Source: Tausonia pullulans (taxonomy: Eukaryota; Basidiomycota; Tremellomycetes; Cystofilobasidiales; Mrakiaceae). Taken from it: DNA of 64,000 nt. The notes under the pieces were generated by a model. That model was not told where the DNA came from. It did no database searches and saw only the letters and a list, made by a program, of their open reading frames with translations. Shown here piece by piece: positions 1 to 10,910 of this stretch (position 1 is the first letter of the stretch; each line of letters opens with the position of its first letter). Both the position numbers and the translations under genes were made by a program. The stretch spans positions 558,001 through 622,000 of the forward strand of contig OX637627.1 of assembly GCA_951802195.1 (NCBI GenBank). Direction: 5' to 3'.

Positions 1-689
1 AGGGCGCAAATGTCGGTAGGCAACCCGAGAGGGGTAACTCGCCCGTCGTGCCCGCAACCACTCGCCGTCCTGCAACGACGACCACCTCTTTCCGCCTCCC
101 TCCTCGTTCTTTGTGAGTTCCCAACTCATTACCCTGCCCTCGAATGACTTCCCGGTCGCCCATGAGTCGTCTCGCATCGTATTGGGGTTTCTTGCCGCGG
201 TGGATCCCAAGCCGAAGAAGAAAAGTCCCATACGTCCTTCTCTCGTTCTTCTCGCCGATTTGGAGTTGGGGAGGGACGCACTGGATGGGGGAGAGGCAAA
301 GAGACCGCCCAGCTTCGACGTAGACTGGTTTGCTCGCTCTTGCATAGACTTCGTCGACCACGAACGGTTGCCGAGCTGTTGGATGTCATCCGAACACCTG
401 CCGACGTCTGTATATGTGGCTCTTCCCACAGCTTCTTGCTTCTTGCCCTTTCAAGAATGAACGTTGTTCAGTCTTGCTCGCGCCAGTTGCTTGAAGAGCC
501 GTGGTCTAAAAGGGAGAGTAGGCTGCCCTTGCCCTCGTCTCTGCATGTTGCGCACGGGCCGATATATGACTCGTTCAACGTTCTTCCCTCCTATGTGACT
601 TCCTTGATCACAGCAGAGAGAATGAACCACTGCTGACTGGAACTTTTGCTTCAATACACAGCCCCTTCCCCTACTTTTCCTCCACAATC
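1..689. promoter_or_regulatory. Left edge and ADE2 upstream region
   Basis: No coding region is convincing here. Open frames exist on both strands but look like by-products of GC-rich sequence. A GTGAGT donor-like site at about 111 could start a leader intron. A TGACTC hexamer lies at 567-572, about 120 bases before the ADE2 start, next to a short TATATGA stretch. In budding yeast Bas1/Gcn4 bind TGACTC at ADE genes; that this site works here is only an inference from one chance-prone hexamer. Confidence 0.35.
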
Positions 690-2669
690 ATGTCTGGCAA
701 GACCGTCGGCATTCTCGGTGCGTCCCGCTTCTTTGGTCACAACCTCCAATAGGGATCTGACTTGTCTTTCCCATTTTTCTCTCAGGTGGCGGCCAGCTCG
801 GCCGGATGCTCGCCCACCCGGCGTCGCTTCTCTCGATCCCGCTCCTCATCCTCGACTCTGGTGAGTCGACGCCTGCCAAACAGGTCATCACCCCACCGGC
901 GCCGCACGCGAAGCATATCGACGGCCCTTTCAATTCTCGGGAGCACATCCTTGAGCTCGCATCCAAGGTCGACATTCTCACGGTTGAGATCGAGCACGTC
1001 GACGCCTCGGTCCTCGCCGAGATCGCCGCTGAGGGCAAGGTTGAGGTCCATCCTGCGCCGCGGTCGATCCAGATCATCCAAGACAAGTACGAGCAGAAGA
1101 AGTACCTCGTTGAGAAGTGCGCCGCGGCCGTCGCCGAGTTCGTTCCCGTCGAGCGCGACAACAAGGACGCGTCGGTTGTTGAGCGGTCCATAGCCGCTGC
1201 GGCTGATGCGCTCGGCCTTCCGCTCATGCTCAAGGCGCGCACGCTCGCGTATGACGGCCGGGGCAACTTTGTCCTAAAGTCGACGACGCCCGAGGCTGTC
1301 TCGGAGGCGCTCGCCTTCCTCGGCGACCGACCGCTGTATGCAGAGAAGTGGGCACCGTTCAGCAAGGAGATCGCTGTCATGGTCGTGAGGACGCCCGAGG
1401 GCGAGGTTCGCGCGTACGACCCGGTTGAGACCGTTCATGAGGACAGCGTCCTCCGGCTCGTGCTGGCGCCCCTTCGCGCTGCCCGGGGGATCAACGAGCA
1501 AGCCAAGGCGCTCGCGGAGAAGGCGGTCGGTTGCCTTGACGGTGCCGGAATCTTTGGTGTCGAGATGTTTTTGATGCCCGAGGGTGAGTTGCCTTCGTGG
1601 GATCCCTTCTACGCAGGTCTCTGACTTGGATATCGCCTCCGTTGCCCAGGCTCCAGCGAATCTCTCCTTATCAACGAGATTGCTCCGCGGCCGCATAACT
1701 CGGGACACCACACGATCGAGGCCTGCGAAACCTCGCAGTTCGAGAACCACCTCCGGGCCATCACCTCGCTCCCTCTCGGCTCGACGGCGCTTCGGGTTCC
1801 CTCGGCGGCGACGATCAATCTCATCGGCCTCTCGTCGTCGATGAGCTCGATCAACTCCTGTGTCAAGACGGCGCTCGCCATCCCGGGCGCGGCGGTCCAC
1901 CTGTACGGCAAGGCTGAGTGCCGCAAAGGCCGCAAGATGGGCCACATCACCGTGACGGCCGAGTCAGACGCCGCTCTGCACGCTAAGGTCCGGCCGATCC
2001 TCATCGCGTCACTCCCCTCGACGTCCCCGCTGCCGGACAAGTACACCCCCGAAGCGCCCGCCGTTGAGTCGCATCTCCCCTCGGGGACGCCCCTCGTCGG
2101 GATCATCATGGGTTCCGACTCGGACCTGCCCACGATGGCCGCCGCTGCGCAGATGCTCGAGAAGTTCAAGGTCCCCTACGAGCTCACCATCGTCTCGGCC
2201 CATCGGACGCCGGATCGCATGGTCACGTACGCGCGCGAGGCCGCAGGTCGTGGGCTGCGATGCATCATTGCTGGCGCCGGTGGAGCGGCCCACCTCCCGG
2301 GAATGGTTGCTGCAATGACCGCGCTCCCAGTAGTTGGTGTCCCCGTCAAGGGCAGCGTTCTCGACGGTGTTGACTCGCTCCACTCGATCGTCCAGATGCC
2401 GGTACGTCTTCCTCTTCCTCTTAGAGTGACCGCCGTCTGACAGCTCTCATGTAATTGCTCAGCGTGGTATCCCCGTCGCGACCGTCGCCATCGGCAACTC
2501 GACTAACGCCGGCTTGCTCGCCGTCCGGATCGTCGGTGTCTCGATGCCCTCGCTCATTCACGAGATGGAACTTTACCTTGATGGCCTCGAGACCGAGGTC
2601 ATGGGCAAGGCTAACAAACTCGAGTCTATCGGATGGGACAAGTACCTCGAGGGCATGGGCAAGAAGTAG
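690..2669 (+). CDS. ADE2: Phosphoribosylaminoimidazole carboxylase
   Basis: Converts aminoimidazole ribonucleotide to its carboxylated form in purine synthesis. It is a fusion of an N-terminal PurK-like ATP-grasp domain (about residues 5-380) and a C-terminal PurE mutase (about 425-590). Four exons: 690-717, 786-1583, 1650-2401 and 2463-2669, giving 594 residues, the usual length. The N-terminus [18 protein letters not shown] matches the family and requires the first intron to split codon 10. PurE motifs visible are [22 protein letters not shown] and [12 protein letters not shown]. All three introns have GTGCGT, GTGAGT or GTACGT donors and CAG acceptors. Loss of this enzyme gives red pigment in many yeasts, so the function is easily tested. 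Identity is very secure. Confidence 0.97.
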
Positions 2670-4005
2670 AGAGGGACGGGAGTACGTTTGTTTATGAATC
2701 TGCCTTTCATACTGGGCATTCCTGGCTGGCCGGGGGTGGGTCTGTCTGGTGTGTTGCGAGAGAAGTTCGACGGCTCTGAGAACCCTCTTTCATTTCGCGG
2801 GTCAACTTTGCTTCCGAGGGGAGACGGCATCTGATGAAGGCGTCCTTCCTTTGTCATCGTCGACGCGGCGAAGTGACGAGGGCGAAAGCAAGACCGAACG
2901 ATTGACCTGTGGGGCACCTTTCGATCCGTGACGAGAAGAAGAATGGCGGCGTCGGTCTGAGTGGGGGAAAGGCCCTGCTTCGTGTTCTTAGTACAACAGC
3001 CCGATCGGTGGTAAGGTGATGGGATGATGGAGTCGGTCGTCGCCGTCTTTTTGCCGCGCTCCCTTTCCTGCCCATTGACTCCGCCCCTCCCCTCAAGCTT
3101 TCCGCACATCTCGGCTTTTCCCCTCCCGTCTGTGCCGTCCCCCGGATCCGTTAAGTAGGTCGATCGCACGGCGCGGGTGAGCAGGAGGCAGGCCTCGGCC
3201 GGAAGCTCACGTGGACTTCCGGGGATCTTGAACTCAGAGAACGCTCTCGTTCGTGTTTTCGTCGCCCTTGCTTCTTTGGGAGGGGGGAGGAGCAGGGGAG
3301 GGAGGCCAATTCCGATTGTGGCACCCTCATCCGCTGAGCTTGCTGCCCAGCCAGCTCGCCTTCTATCCGATACTCCGGCACTTTCGCCCTTGCCCTCTCA
3401 CACCGCATCATATTCCTCGCAGCGGCAGGCCCCAATCGAGACCCGTTCTTCCCTTGCTTGCCGTTCCCGTCAAGAGAGAGTGCGTGTGCGTGTGCGCCCA
3501 AGTTTCCCTCGTTCCCCGTCCGGGGGCTGGCTACCGTGGATGACGCTTCCATGAACGTACGTCGTTGGGCGCCTTCTCGGTCGGTTGGCTCTCGAAAGAC
3601 GTTCGAAGGCTTAGAGGAAAGCTTCCGTCTTCCCCCATCTCCCTCCCTCCTGCCTGCTCGCCCGAACGCAACAAACTCTCGGTCGGCCGACCCTTTGCGC
3701 TTTGGACCGGAAGGACCGCCGTCTCAGTGCGTCGTCGTCGTCGATTGCCTCCTCCCCCCCCGCCGCGGATGGAACCCCCTTTCCCCCCTTGTTCCCCACC
3801 ACCGTCCATCTCTCCTCTCTCGCTCACTCGCTCGCGCTGTCGCTGAAACTCCCCTCGCTTCCCACATTCTCCCTCTCATCTCTCAACTCCGATTCCACCT
3901 CACTGCCACATCTATCAGCCAACAGCGAAACCACCCTCCTTCTCACTCTTCCTCCCTCACCCTCCCTCCTTCGCTTCCCGCGCCGCGTTAGAAAGACCCG
4001 CGGCC
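2670..4005. other. Intergenic, ADE2 to Zn2Cys6 gene
   Basis: This 1.3-kb stretch has no convincing gene. The second half is strongly CT-rich on the + strand, as is typical of long fungal leaders, so it probably holds the promoter and 5' UTR of the following regulator gene. Open frames on both strands here are low in complexity and match no family I know. Confidence 0.5.
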
Positions 4006-5826
4006 ATGACGCCGTCGAACTCCGGCGTCCCAACGCTTCCCCCTCCCGCATCCTTTGTCGCCCGTCCTCACAACCTCTCCTCGCTTCCTACGCTGCCCTC
4101 GCTGCCCTCACTGCCCTCGCTCGCCCTCCCTATGCTGCCATCTCTGCCGACGCTCCCGTCCCTGCCATCCTTGCCAACGCCCAGGTCGCTGCCGTCGCTG
4201 ACGTCCATTCATGACGCGAGCGCCGAGGCCGCCAGCGGGTCCGGGCACCAAAGGCTTCAGCAAAGAGGAGGACCTCCTCCTCCCATCGTCGCTGCCGCCC
4301 CCAAGGCGGAGTCACTTGGCGGCTCAGGGCCTGGCCCTCTTGTGTCGTCGTCCGCTCCGCCTCTTGCCACTTCTTTCGCGCCACGGCCGAGGAAGCGGGC
4401 GTCGTCCATTGGAGGGGCCGGAGGAGGGGGGAAGAGGTCCAAAAAGCTCAAGGAGGAGGGAGGAGGCGGAGGAGGAGGGGGAGGAGGTGAGTTGGCCTCT
4501 GAACCTCCGGGGAGCGGGAACGGCGGCAGCCGCGGCGGCGGGCGTGGAGGAGCGGGTGCCGCACACAAGTCCTCCTCTGCAGACATCCCGCAGGAAGCTG
4601 GAGGAGTAGAAGCATTGGCAGGAGGAGGAGGACAAGGAGCTGGCGCAGGAACAGGAGGGCCTAAGTCGAGGAAGGCCTCGCCCTCGACAACTACGGCGGG
4701 CATACATCGAGCTGCTCAAAGTGGCTGTCGATCCTCGTCGACCTCGACCTCATCGGTATCCGCGACCTCTTCCTCCAAAGTCCAGCCCGCTAACAGCAAC
4801 GGCGAGCAGCCCAGGATGAAACGTGCCCAGGTCAAGGTCCGTTGGCTTTTTTCCCTAGCTTATTGTTTGTGGACCCCTCGCCACTCCGGTTCCGGCCGGG
4901 GAGTCGCTTGCGCAACGCAAGCTCGGTCAGCAGACGGCGGAGTTCGCCTGCAACGGAGATCGAAAACGAAATTTCCATTCCCTTCCCCCTCATCATCACT
5001 GACACCGCGTCTTACCGTTCCCCTCTCCACCTTCACCCTCTTCACCCCCTCCGTACTATCCCTCCCCACACAACGAAACCAATCTATCGACGACAGAACG
5101 CATGCTCTCACTGTGCAAAGGTCCGTACTTCTCCGTTCCCCTCGACACTTCTCCACTGGCCTGCCCTCGCGCTTCTCCCACTGATAATTGGCTGTTCCTT
5201 GACTTACGCAGGCTCGCAAGAAGTGTTCCGGCGATCGGCCTTGCCAGCATTGCATCAAGGCCGGCCGCGACCCGGTGGAATGCGTCGATTCTGCGCGTAA
5301 GGAGCGGCCGCGCGGACAGAGGAGGGGTGCGTATGCGAAGCGGGCGGGCGGAGAGCTGGGTGAGTTGGGTTCGCCAGACGGTGAGGTGGGTAAGCGAGAT
5401 GAAGTGAGTATGCTGACATGATTCATTTGCGTTGCTAGCCACGACGCCCGACATCTCGACCTCCTCCTACGCTGCCAATGTCGAGTGGGACGCCGCCACC
5501 CAGCCACCTCCGCCGATGGTCCATTCTGCAAGCGAGAGCTGCGCGAGCACTGATGCCCGTAGCCGGTCCCAGAGCTCGTCGCTCCCGCCGGCAAGTGAAG
5601 ATGACGAACCGACTCTCCAGCGGTCGCAGCCTCGGATCGCAGGTGCATCGTCTGTCCTGGGGTCTGTCTATATGCTTGCGCGAAACTGACGCTCGCCATT
5701 CCAGCCGCCTTCCCCTCACATCACCTCGAGAACCGCATGTACCAGCTCCCAGTCCTCCAGAAGCAGCCCTCGCCCCCCTCCCTCCCTTCCCTGCCTTCGC
5801 TCGCCGCATCCGGATTCCGCCCGTGA
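4006..5826 (+). CDS. Zn2Cys6 transcription factor, unassigned
   Basis: Predicted nuclear DNA-binding regulator. Five exons (4006-4836, 5097-5120, 5212-5359, 5439-5642, 5705-5826) give 442 residues. The binuclear zinc cluster lies late, at about residues 280-310: C-x2-C-x6-C-x5-C-x2-C-x8-C, preceded by KRAQVKNACSHC and followed by a basic stretch (ARKERPRGQRRG). A 24-nt exon encodes its first two cysteines. The N-terminal half is low complexity: about ten tandem LPSLP or LPTLP units (residues 26-65), a poly-Gly stretch and a basic KRSKKLKEE patch. No fungal-specific transcription factor middle domain is visible after the zinc cluster. The target genes cannot be read from the sequence; adjacency to ADE2 alone proves nothing. 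Confidence 0.85.
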
Positions 5827-6686
5827 TCTCTCCTTCTTCTTCTCATCTCTCCAGCAAACACCTTTGCGTCGACACATATACACGCGCCGCTCGCAAGAGG
5901 CTTCCATGGTCCTTTTCTCGTTTTCCTGTACTTGGCCAGTCAGGTACCCGCGATTTCGGATCTCACTCCGTTTTGACGTCATCTGACGCTATTCCTCATC
6001 TCGTAGCGTATCATTCTTTCGCTTTCGCCTCGAAATGCGCCTATGGCGACCGCGTCAGCCCGCTTCTCGTTCACGCCCAGCCTACTCAATCAATAGCCAC
6101 CGCTTCAAGGCGCGTCCCGTAGCGTCGCCCTCGCCATATCAGCTCTTCGTCGCCCGGATGTGCCGTTCGGTCAAGAACCGCGCGTGATTTCATGCCGGAG
6201 TTACGGGGCCGGGAACTGGAGGATCTTATAAGCATATACACACGTATCATTATCATTATCGTTTTGATGGACGAATGTCTCCCCTTTGTCCCGTTCTTTG
6301 AGAAGGCTCGGCGAGATCCGAAATGACGTCTGGCTCTGGCGTACTGGCCTCCCGGTCTAGCTCTCCCCCGTTGAGGTGTTGCGAAGAACACACTCTCGGC
6401 CCTTCTCCCCTTGAACTAGACAGCCTCAATACCTCCTCATACGTTTACTCCGAGAGAGAATCATGCTGGTCGCGTGCCTCTGACTCCGGCGCGTTCCAGG
6501 AGCACCAGAAGAGGCGAGAGCTTTTCCTGCATGCCCTTCCGAATCGTGCTCCTCGCCGCGTCCATCTTTGCATGGCATCCTCCGCGTTCTCTCCAACCAC
6601 CACTACCGGCAGGACATCTCCCCTTTCGCCTTATCTCCCTCTCGACTGTCCCACACCCCTCATCATTCTGCCTCACCTCACGCGCG
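5827..6686. other. Intergenic, regulator to membrane protein gene
   Basis: About 860 bases with no supported gene. It should hold the 3' end of the regulator transcript and the promoter of the membrane protein. The short purine/pyrimidine stretch near 6231-6265 (repeated TATCATTATCATTATC-like units) is AT-richer than its surroundings; its role is unknown. Confidence 0.45.
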
Positions 6687-9258
6687 ATGCTCCTCGACGC
6701 ATCTTTGGTGCTCGCAGACCTTCAGTTCGCCCTCCCAGTTGTGCTCGGCGTACTCGTCCTCATCGCCTGCAAGCAGGCGGCGCGGACGACCGCCGCCGAC
6801 CGGTCAGACCCGTTGTCGTCCGTCGGGGTCCCGACGGAAACTAGGAGGCTCCCTTCTGCTGATGAGCGGGGCATCGTACGTCCCACAGCAGCAAAGAAGA
6901 GAGACGGGTGTGAAGGACTGATTCAACTCTTACGACGACGCTCGTTCCCCCTTTCTCTCACAACTTCCCTTCGCCCCGCCTTCCTTCTTCACTCCCCCTG
7001 TTCGACCCTCTCTATCTTTCTTTGATCCCTCCTCTCTCCTTCCCTCAGGTTGCAGTCGTCCTCACCCGCACTCTTCCGCGCTACTCCTTCCTTTCCTCCG
7101 TTCTCGTCATCCTCGCCCTCACCCACCTCGTTGCGCTCATCCTCCTCCTCGTCTGGTTTCTCCCGGCGTCGCCCCCGCCCGCACTCCCGGTCTTCACCGC
7201 CGTCTCTGGCGTCGTCCTCTCCCTTGCTGCTGCTGGCCTTGTTCGGGCGAGGAGGTCCGTTCAGTCTTCGATCAAGGCGTTCGTCTGGGCCAGTTGGCTC
7301 GGCGAGCTAGCGATGAGCATCGAGCGCGTGTATCTCTTTGGTGAGAGTCTCTCGCCCTGCCTGTGTTCCATATGGTCTGAGTATGATGAGGGGACGGAAG
7401 AGAATAGCCCAGCCCTCGTTGAAGTTCTTCGTTCAGTCCCAAGAGAGAGCAACTAGGGGATCGACCCAACTCTCAATCTTACTGTCTCTCACATAGCTTG
7501 AACTCGGCGCGTCGGCCCGCATTTCCCTTGTCCCTCCCTTGGCCTCGCCTCTCGCTCCTTCGGACGAAGGGTAGGGCGAAGTGGCTCTGTCCGACCCCTG
7601 ATCACCGCTGTCGGAGGGTCCTACTCTGCCTCAAAGTCTCGCTAAGAAGAGAGGAGGCGATCTGTCTGCTCTCTGTTTCAAGAGGACGAAATATCACCTT
7701 TGCTCTCGTTCGGTCTTTTCCGAGAGGGGAACCACGCGCTGACTTGCACACTTTCTTGCTTCACAGTAAAATGTAACAGCCGACTTCCCACAGCCGCCTT
7801 CCCGCTTCCCTTCTTCTTCCACTTTTCCCTTCTCTCTATCCGACTCGTCTTCCTATCCCTCGCCCTCTGGATCGTCCATCACCCGGCGCAGGAGTTCCTG
7901 CCCGCCCCGCTACCCAGGGGAGCGCGTCGCGCGGGATCCGACGAGGAAAACCGACCACTCATCGGGGAGCATGAGGACGAGGGCAACAGGGCGGAGGAGC
8001 AGGCGAACGACCTCCCAGCGTACGGAACGTTCGGAGGAGCGTCGCAGCCTGGGCAGGATGGCGTCGTTGATGGGGAGTCGAAGCCGTGAGTGTCAGACGA
8101 CCGATTTGTCACCTTTCAAGCCTCGTGCGTCGAGTCTCAGTCTCTTTCTCCCCCCTACGTAGTGCTTCGAAACCTCCCTCAACTGCCTCTGTCAAAGCCG
8201 CTAGCCAGCACTCGACTCGCTCCTCCCACGCCTCGACCGCCACGCCACGCGCCTCGTCTGTGGCGACGCCCGCGGAGATCGAGACAGAGCCGAAGGAGCA
8301 GCAGAAAGAGCAGGAGCAGGTTGACACGAAAAACACTGTTGCCGCCCCCAAGTCGACGTCTGATACCGCCGCTCCCACGTTCGCCGAGGTCGTCGCTGGA
8401 GGTGCCTCCACAACAACTACAGCCAACCCTGCCATTGTCTCCGTCCTGGCTCCTGCCTCCACCCCTGATCACGTCATCAAGCAGCCCCTCAATGGTGTTC
8501 CCGGTGCTCCTGAACTTTCCGCCGCTCCTCCGGCCACACCCTCGAAGCCCGCCTCCCCTCCTCGCCCAGCCCCACAGCAGCATACCGAAACGATCGCCTT
8601 CCCGACCCTCCCGTCCATTTCTCGCGAGGCCTCCTCCTCCTCCATTATCAGCTCTCCTCCTCTGGGCGGCCGTGGCTCGCTCGACGCTTCCGCCCGTCCC
8701 TCGTCTTTCTCCTCGACCCACTCGATCGCTTCCTCCACTGCCAACCACGGCACGTCTTCGCCGGACAAGTCCAAGTCCCGGACCCGGCTCACTTCACTCT
8801 CCGAGATTGGCAGGAGAGTCTCCGACGAGGGCAAAGGTATCGGGAGGCGGATCTCTGCACTCGCGAGGAACAACTCGAGCTCGTCGAACCTGAGTGGTAA
8901 GGCTGAGACGTCTTCTGGAGGGCCGATGGAGGACGAGCAGCAGTCGTCCCCGGCGGTGCGGTCGGCATCGCCTGGGCCTGGGAGCCCGGGGCGGACAGGG
9001 GGCAGCCCGGGAATTGTGAGGAAGCTAAGCTTGATGGCGAGAGGGAAGAGCGCGAAGAAGGAGGAGCAATCGCAGCAGGAGGTGCAGACCGTCGCTCCCG
9101 CTACTGAAGGAACAGCGGCGCCGGAGGCAGTTGGGCAGCCCAAGCACCAGCAGCAGGCTCACAAAATTGGCGGTGATGGGGGAGCAAACAGCAACAAAAA
9201 GAAGAAGAACAAGACGGGCCGGAATGGCAAGGGCAAGAAGGTCTCGAAGCGGAAGTGA
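6687..9258 (+). CDS. Four-helix membrane protein, ABC TMD0-like
   Basis: Function unknown. Five exons fit in phase: 6687-6875, 7049-7327, 7497-7570, 7780-8085 and 8163-9258 (647 residues). At least four hydrophobic segments fill the first 215 residues (near LQFALPVVLGVLVLIA, SFLSSVLVILALTHLVALIL, FTAVSGVVLSLAAAGLV and FPLPFFFHFSLLSIRLVFLS). The next part, DEENRPLIG...YGTFG, resembles the linker after the N-terminal TMD0 of HMT1-type vacuolar ABC transporters. Instead of the ABC core there is a roughly 390-residue Ser/Thr/Pro-rich tail ending in a Lys-rich patch (KKKKNKTGRNGKGKK). No Walker A or ABC signature is present. The 7328 donor (GTGTAT) and the exon at 7497 are the least certain parts. 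It could also be two genes, with a second start near 8086. Confidence 0.6.
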
Positions 9259-9580
9259 TCGCAGACTCCTCTTTCCCAACTTTCTCTCCTTCGGTGGTTT
9301 CTTTCTACTCTTATGTATATGTCATACTTACGCTTCTTCTGGTTTCTCCCCCCCCCCCTTTTGTCATGTCGTTGATCTTGCTGCCGCCCTTCCTTCTATT
9401 TCTCTATGTCACCCCTGCGTGTTTTGCATCGGGCCTATTGCATTTTACTCTCCTCTCTTGTCTCTTTTTTTCCCTTTCCATCGTACAATGGATTGGATCG
9501 GGTTCGTTTTTTTTAAAGAAAATGATTAAGAATCGTAAAAGATCATGGTCTCCTCTCAACCCTGCCAACCTCCGACATCC
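9259..9580. other. Convergent gap
   Basis: T-rich 322-base gap between two 3' ends. It contains pyrimidine runs and a T8 tract near 9508-9515, suited to 3' end formation for the + strand gene. No gene is seen. Confidence 0.5.
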
Positions 9581-10534
9581 TTAGCCCTTCACCGCCTTCC
9601 TCTCCTTCGAGCGCCAAGTTTTCTCGAGGTGCATCTTAAGCTTGGGGATTGACTTGAACTCTTCGTCCGTGTGGAAGCTCCGGAGCGGAAGCTTGAGAAT
9701 CGCCTCATAGAAGTCGGGTCGTTTGGGGAGGACCTAGACGGAAGGGCTTCAATCAGCTTGGAGACTGCAAGATTGTGAAGGGAGAGAGAGGGGGAGGGAA
9801 GTTTGCAACGTACATGTTCGCCATCTGTGAAGGCATGCCAAGGTTCAATCGACGTTAATCTCCGAGATTGTCAGAAGAAAAGGGAACTGCGCGACACGGC
9901 GCATACGCACTCGTGACGAGCGAGCGGATCACATCGAGGTGGAGGAAGAAACCGAGATCAGGGTGGAACGAGTTGTAGTGTTTCTTGTTCTTGAGGCATG
10001 CCGAGATGAGGTCCCTGGAAAGGACGTGGAGGTGGAGAAGTCTGCGTTCATCGAGATCGTCGTCAGTGGAGGTCTTCGCGGTACAGCAACACCGTGAAGC
10101 AATCTCTGGCAACACTCACTGCATACTGGGGACAGCGTGAAAGCCAACTTCGACCGGCCATTTCCACCCATGGTGTGTCCGCATCCTCTCCTCAATCAAG
10201 ACCGTCGCCTCGTTTGCGGCCTCCTCAAGACCGTCGAGCAAGACGAGCGCCTGCTCCTTCGGCAGCCGGAGGAACGCCGAGAGCGAGTCGAGCGAGCTCG
10301 CGGGCACATTGGGTGTTCGAGATGGGATGCGTGGAAGGATGAGGTAGTGATAAATCGACTTGGGGTAGGCGTCCTTGATCGTCATGCTAAGGAGACAGAT
10401 GAGTGAATCAGGGCGAAACACGTGCAAGAGGACAACGCAACCAACAAAGAGTTGTTGGATGTGACGAGAACATCTGCATCGATCGACGCGGGGTCTTGGG
10501 CAGCATATTTGGCAAGGGCATTGGCCCAGGACAT
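9581..10534 (-). CDS. HNT3: Aprataxin-like HIT-domain protein
   Basis: Aprataxins remove AMP from 5' ends left by failed DNA ligation, acting in the nucleus. Five exons on the minus strand (10534-10422, 10386-10120, 10041-9911, 9824-9814, 9733-9581) give about 224 residues. Family marks are MSWANALAKYA at the start, MTIKDAYPKSIYHYLILPR, the HIT loop LLHLHVLSRD, and CLKNKKHYNSFHPDLGFF, an aprataxin signature. The fourth exon is only 11 nt. Two oddities: the first His of the usual HxHxH triad is Leu, and the C-terminal finger reads PLRSFHTDEEF, where homologues carry the two zinc-binding Cys, while the His of KMHLEKTW remains. The 35-nt first intron is the weakest boundary. It shares a 376-bp bidirectional promoter with LYC1. 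Confidence 0.85.
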
Positions 10535-10910
10535 GGCTGTCTGTCGAGTCTCTGTGGATGTGAGGGGTCCGGTAGAGTGGTTGTGTCGGATGACCCACCC
10601 ACGACGCGTCGCGCTCGAGGCGGGCCGCCGGAAAGAGGCGGGAGAAGCGCCGACGGCCCGACCGCTCGCGCGCGCTCCTCGGTGACGGACGACGACGGAG
10701 TTCTCGTTCTTGTCAAGAGAGTGATCTAGAATGAATGGGCCGCGACCGTGAACACCGTCCTAGCTAGAGAGAGCTACCCGGCCCTGTTGAGAGCCGTGTA
10801 AACAGTCGTGACTCGGCCCGGCCCAGACACGGCCCACAGTGAGAAAGTCGCTCTTGGTCTCAATTTCGTCTCTTCATCTTGCTCCCAACGCCCATTTCAC
10901 TGCTTCAACC
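10535..10910. promoter_or_regulatory. Bidirectional promoter, HNT3/LYC1
   Basis: These 376 bases separate two divergent start codons, so they must hold both promoters. GC-rich near the HNT3 side (10600-10680). No clear TATA box or known operator is visible. Confidence 0.5.

Noticed and set aside
113-460. 115-codon + strand frame near the left edge
   Set aside because: No homology, overlaps equal frames on the other strand, and lies where the ADE2 promoter should be.
567-572. TGACTC as a proven Bas1/Gcn4 site for ADE2
   Set aside because: A single hexamer is expected by chance every few kb on two strands, and Bas1 regulation is known from ascomycete yeast, so it is only mentioned as a possibility.
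8086-9258. Separate gene starting MSVRRPICHLSS inside the membrane protein gene
   Set aside because: The stretch 8086-8162 has a GTGAGT donor and a CGTAG acceptor that join the flanking exons in phase, so it is better explained as an intron; not fully excluded.
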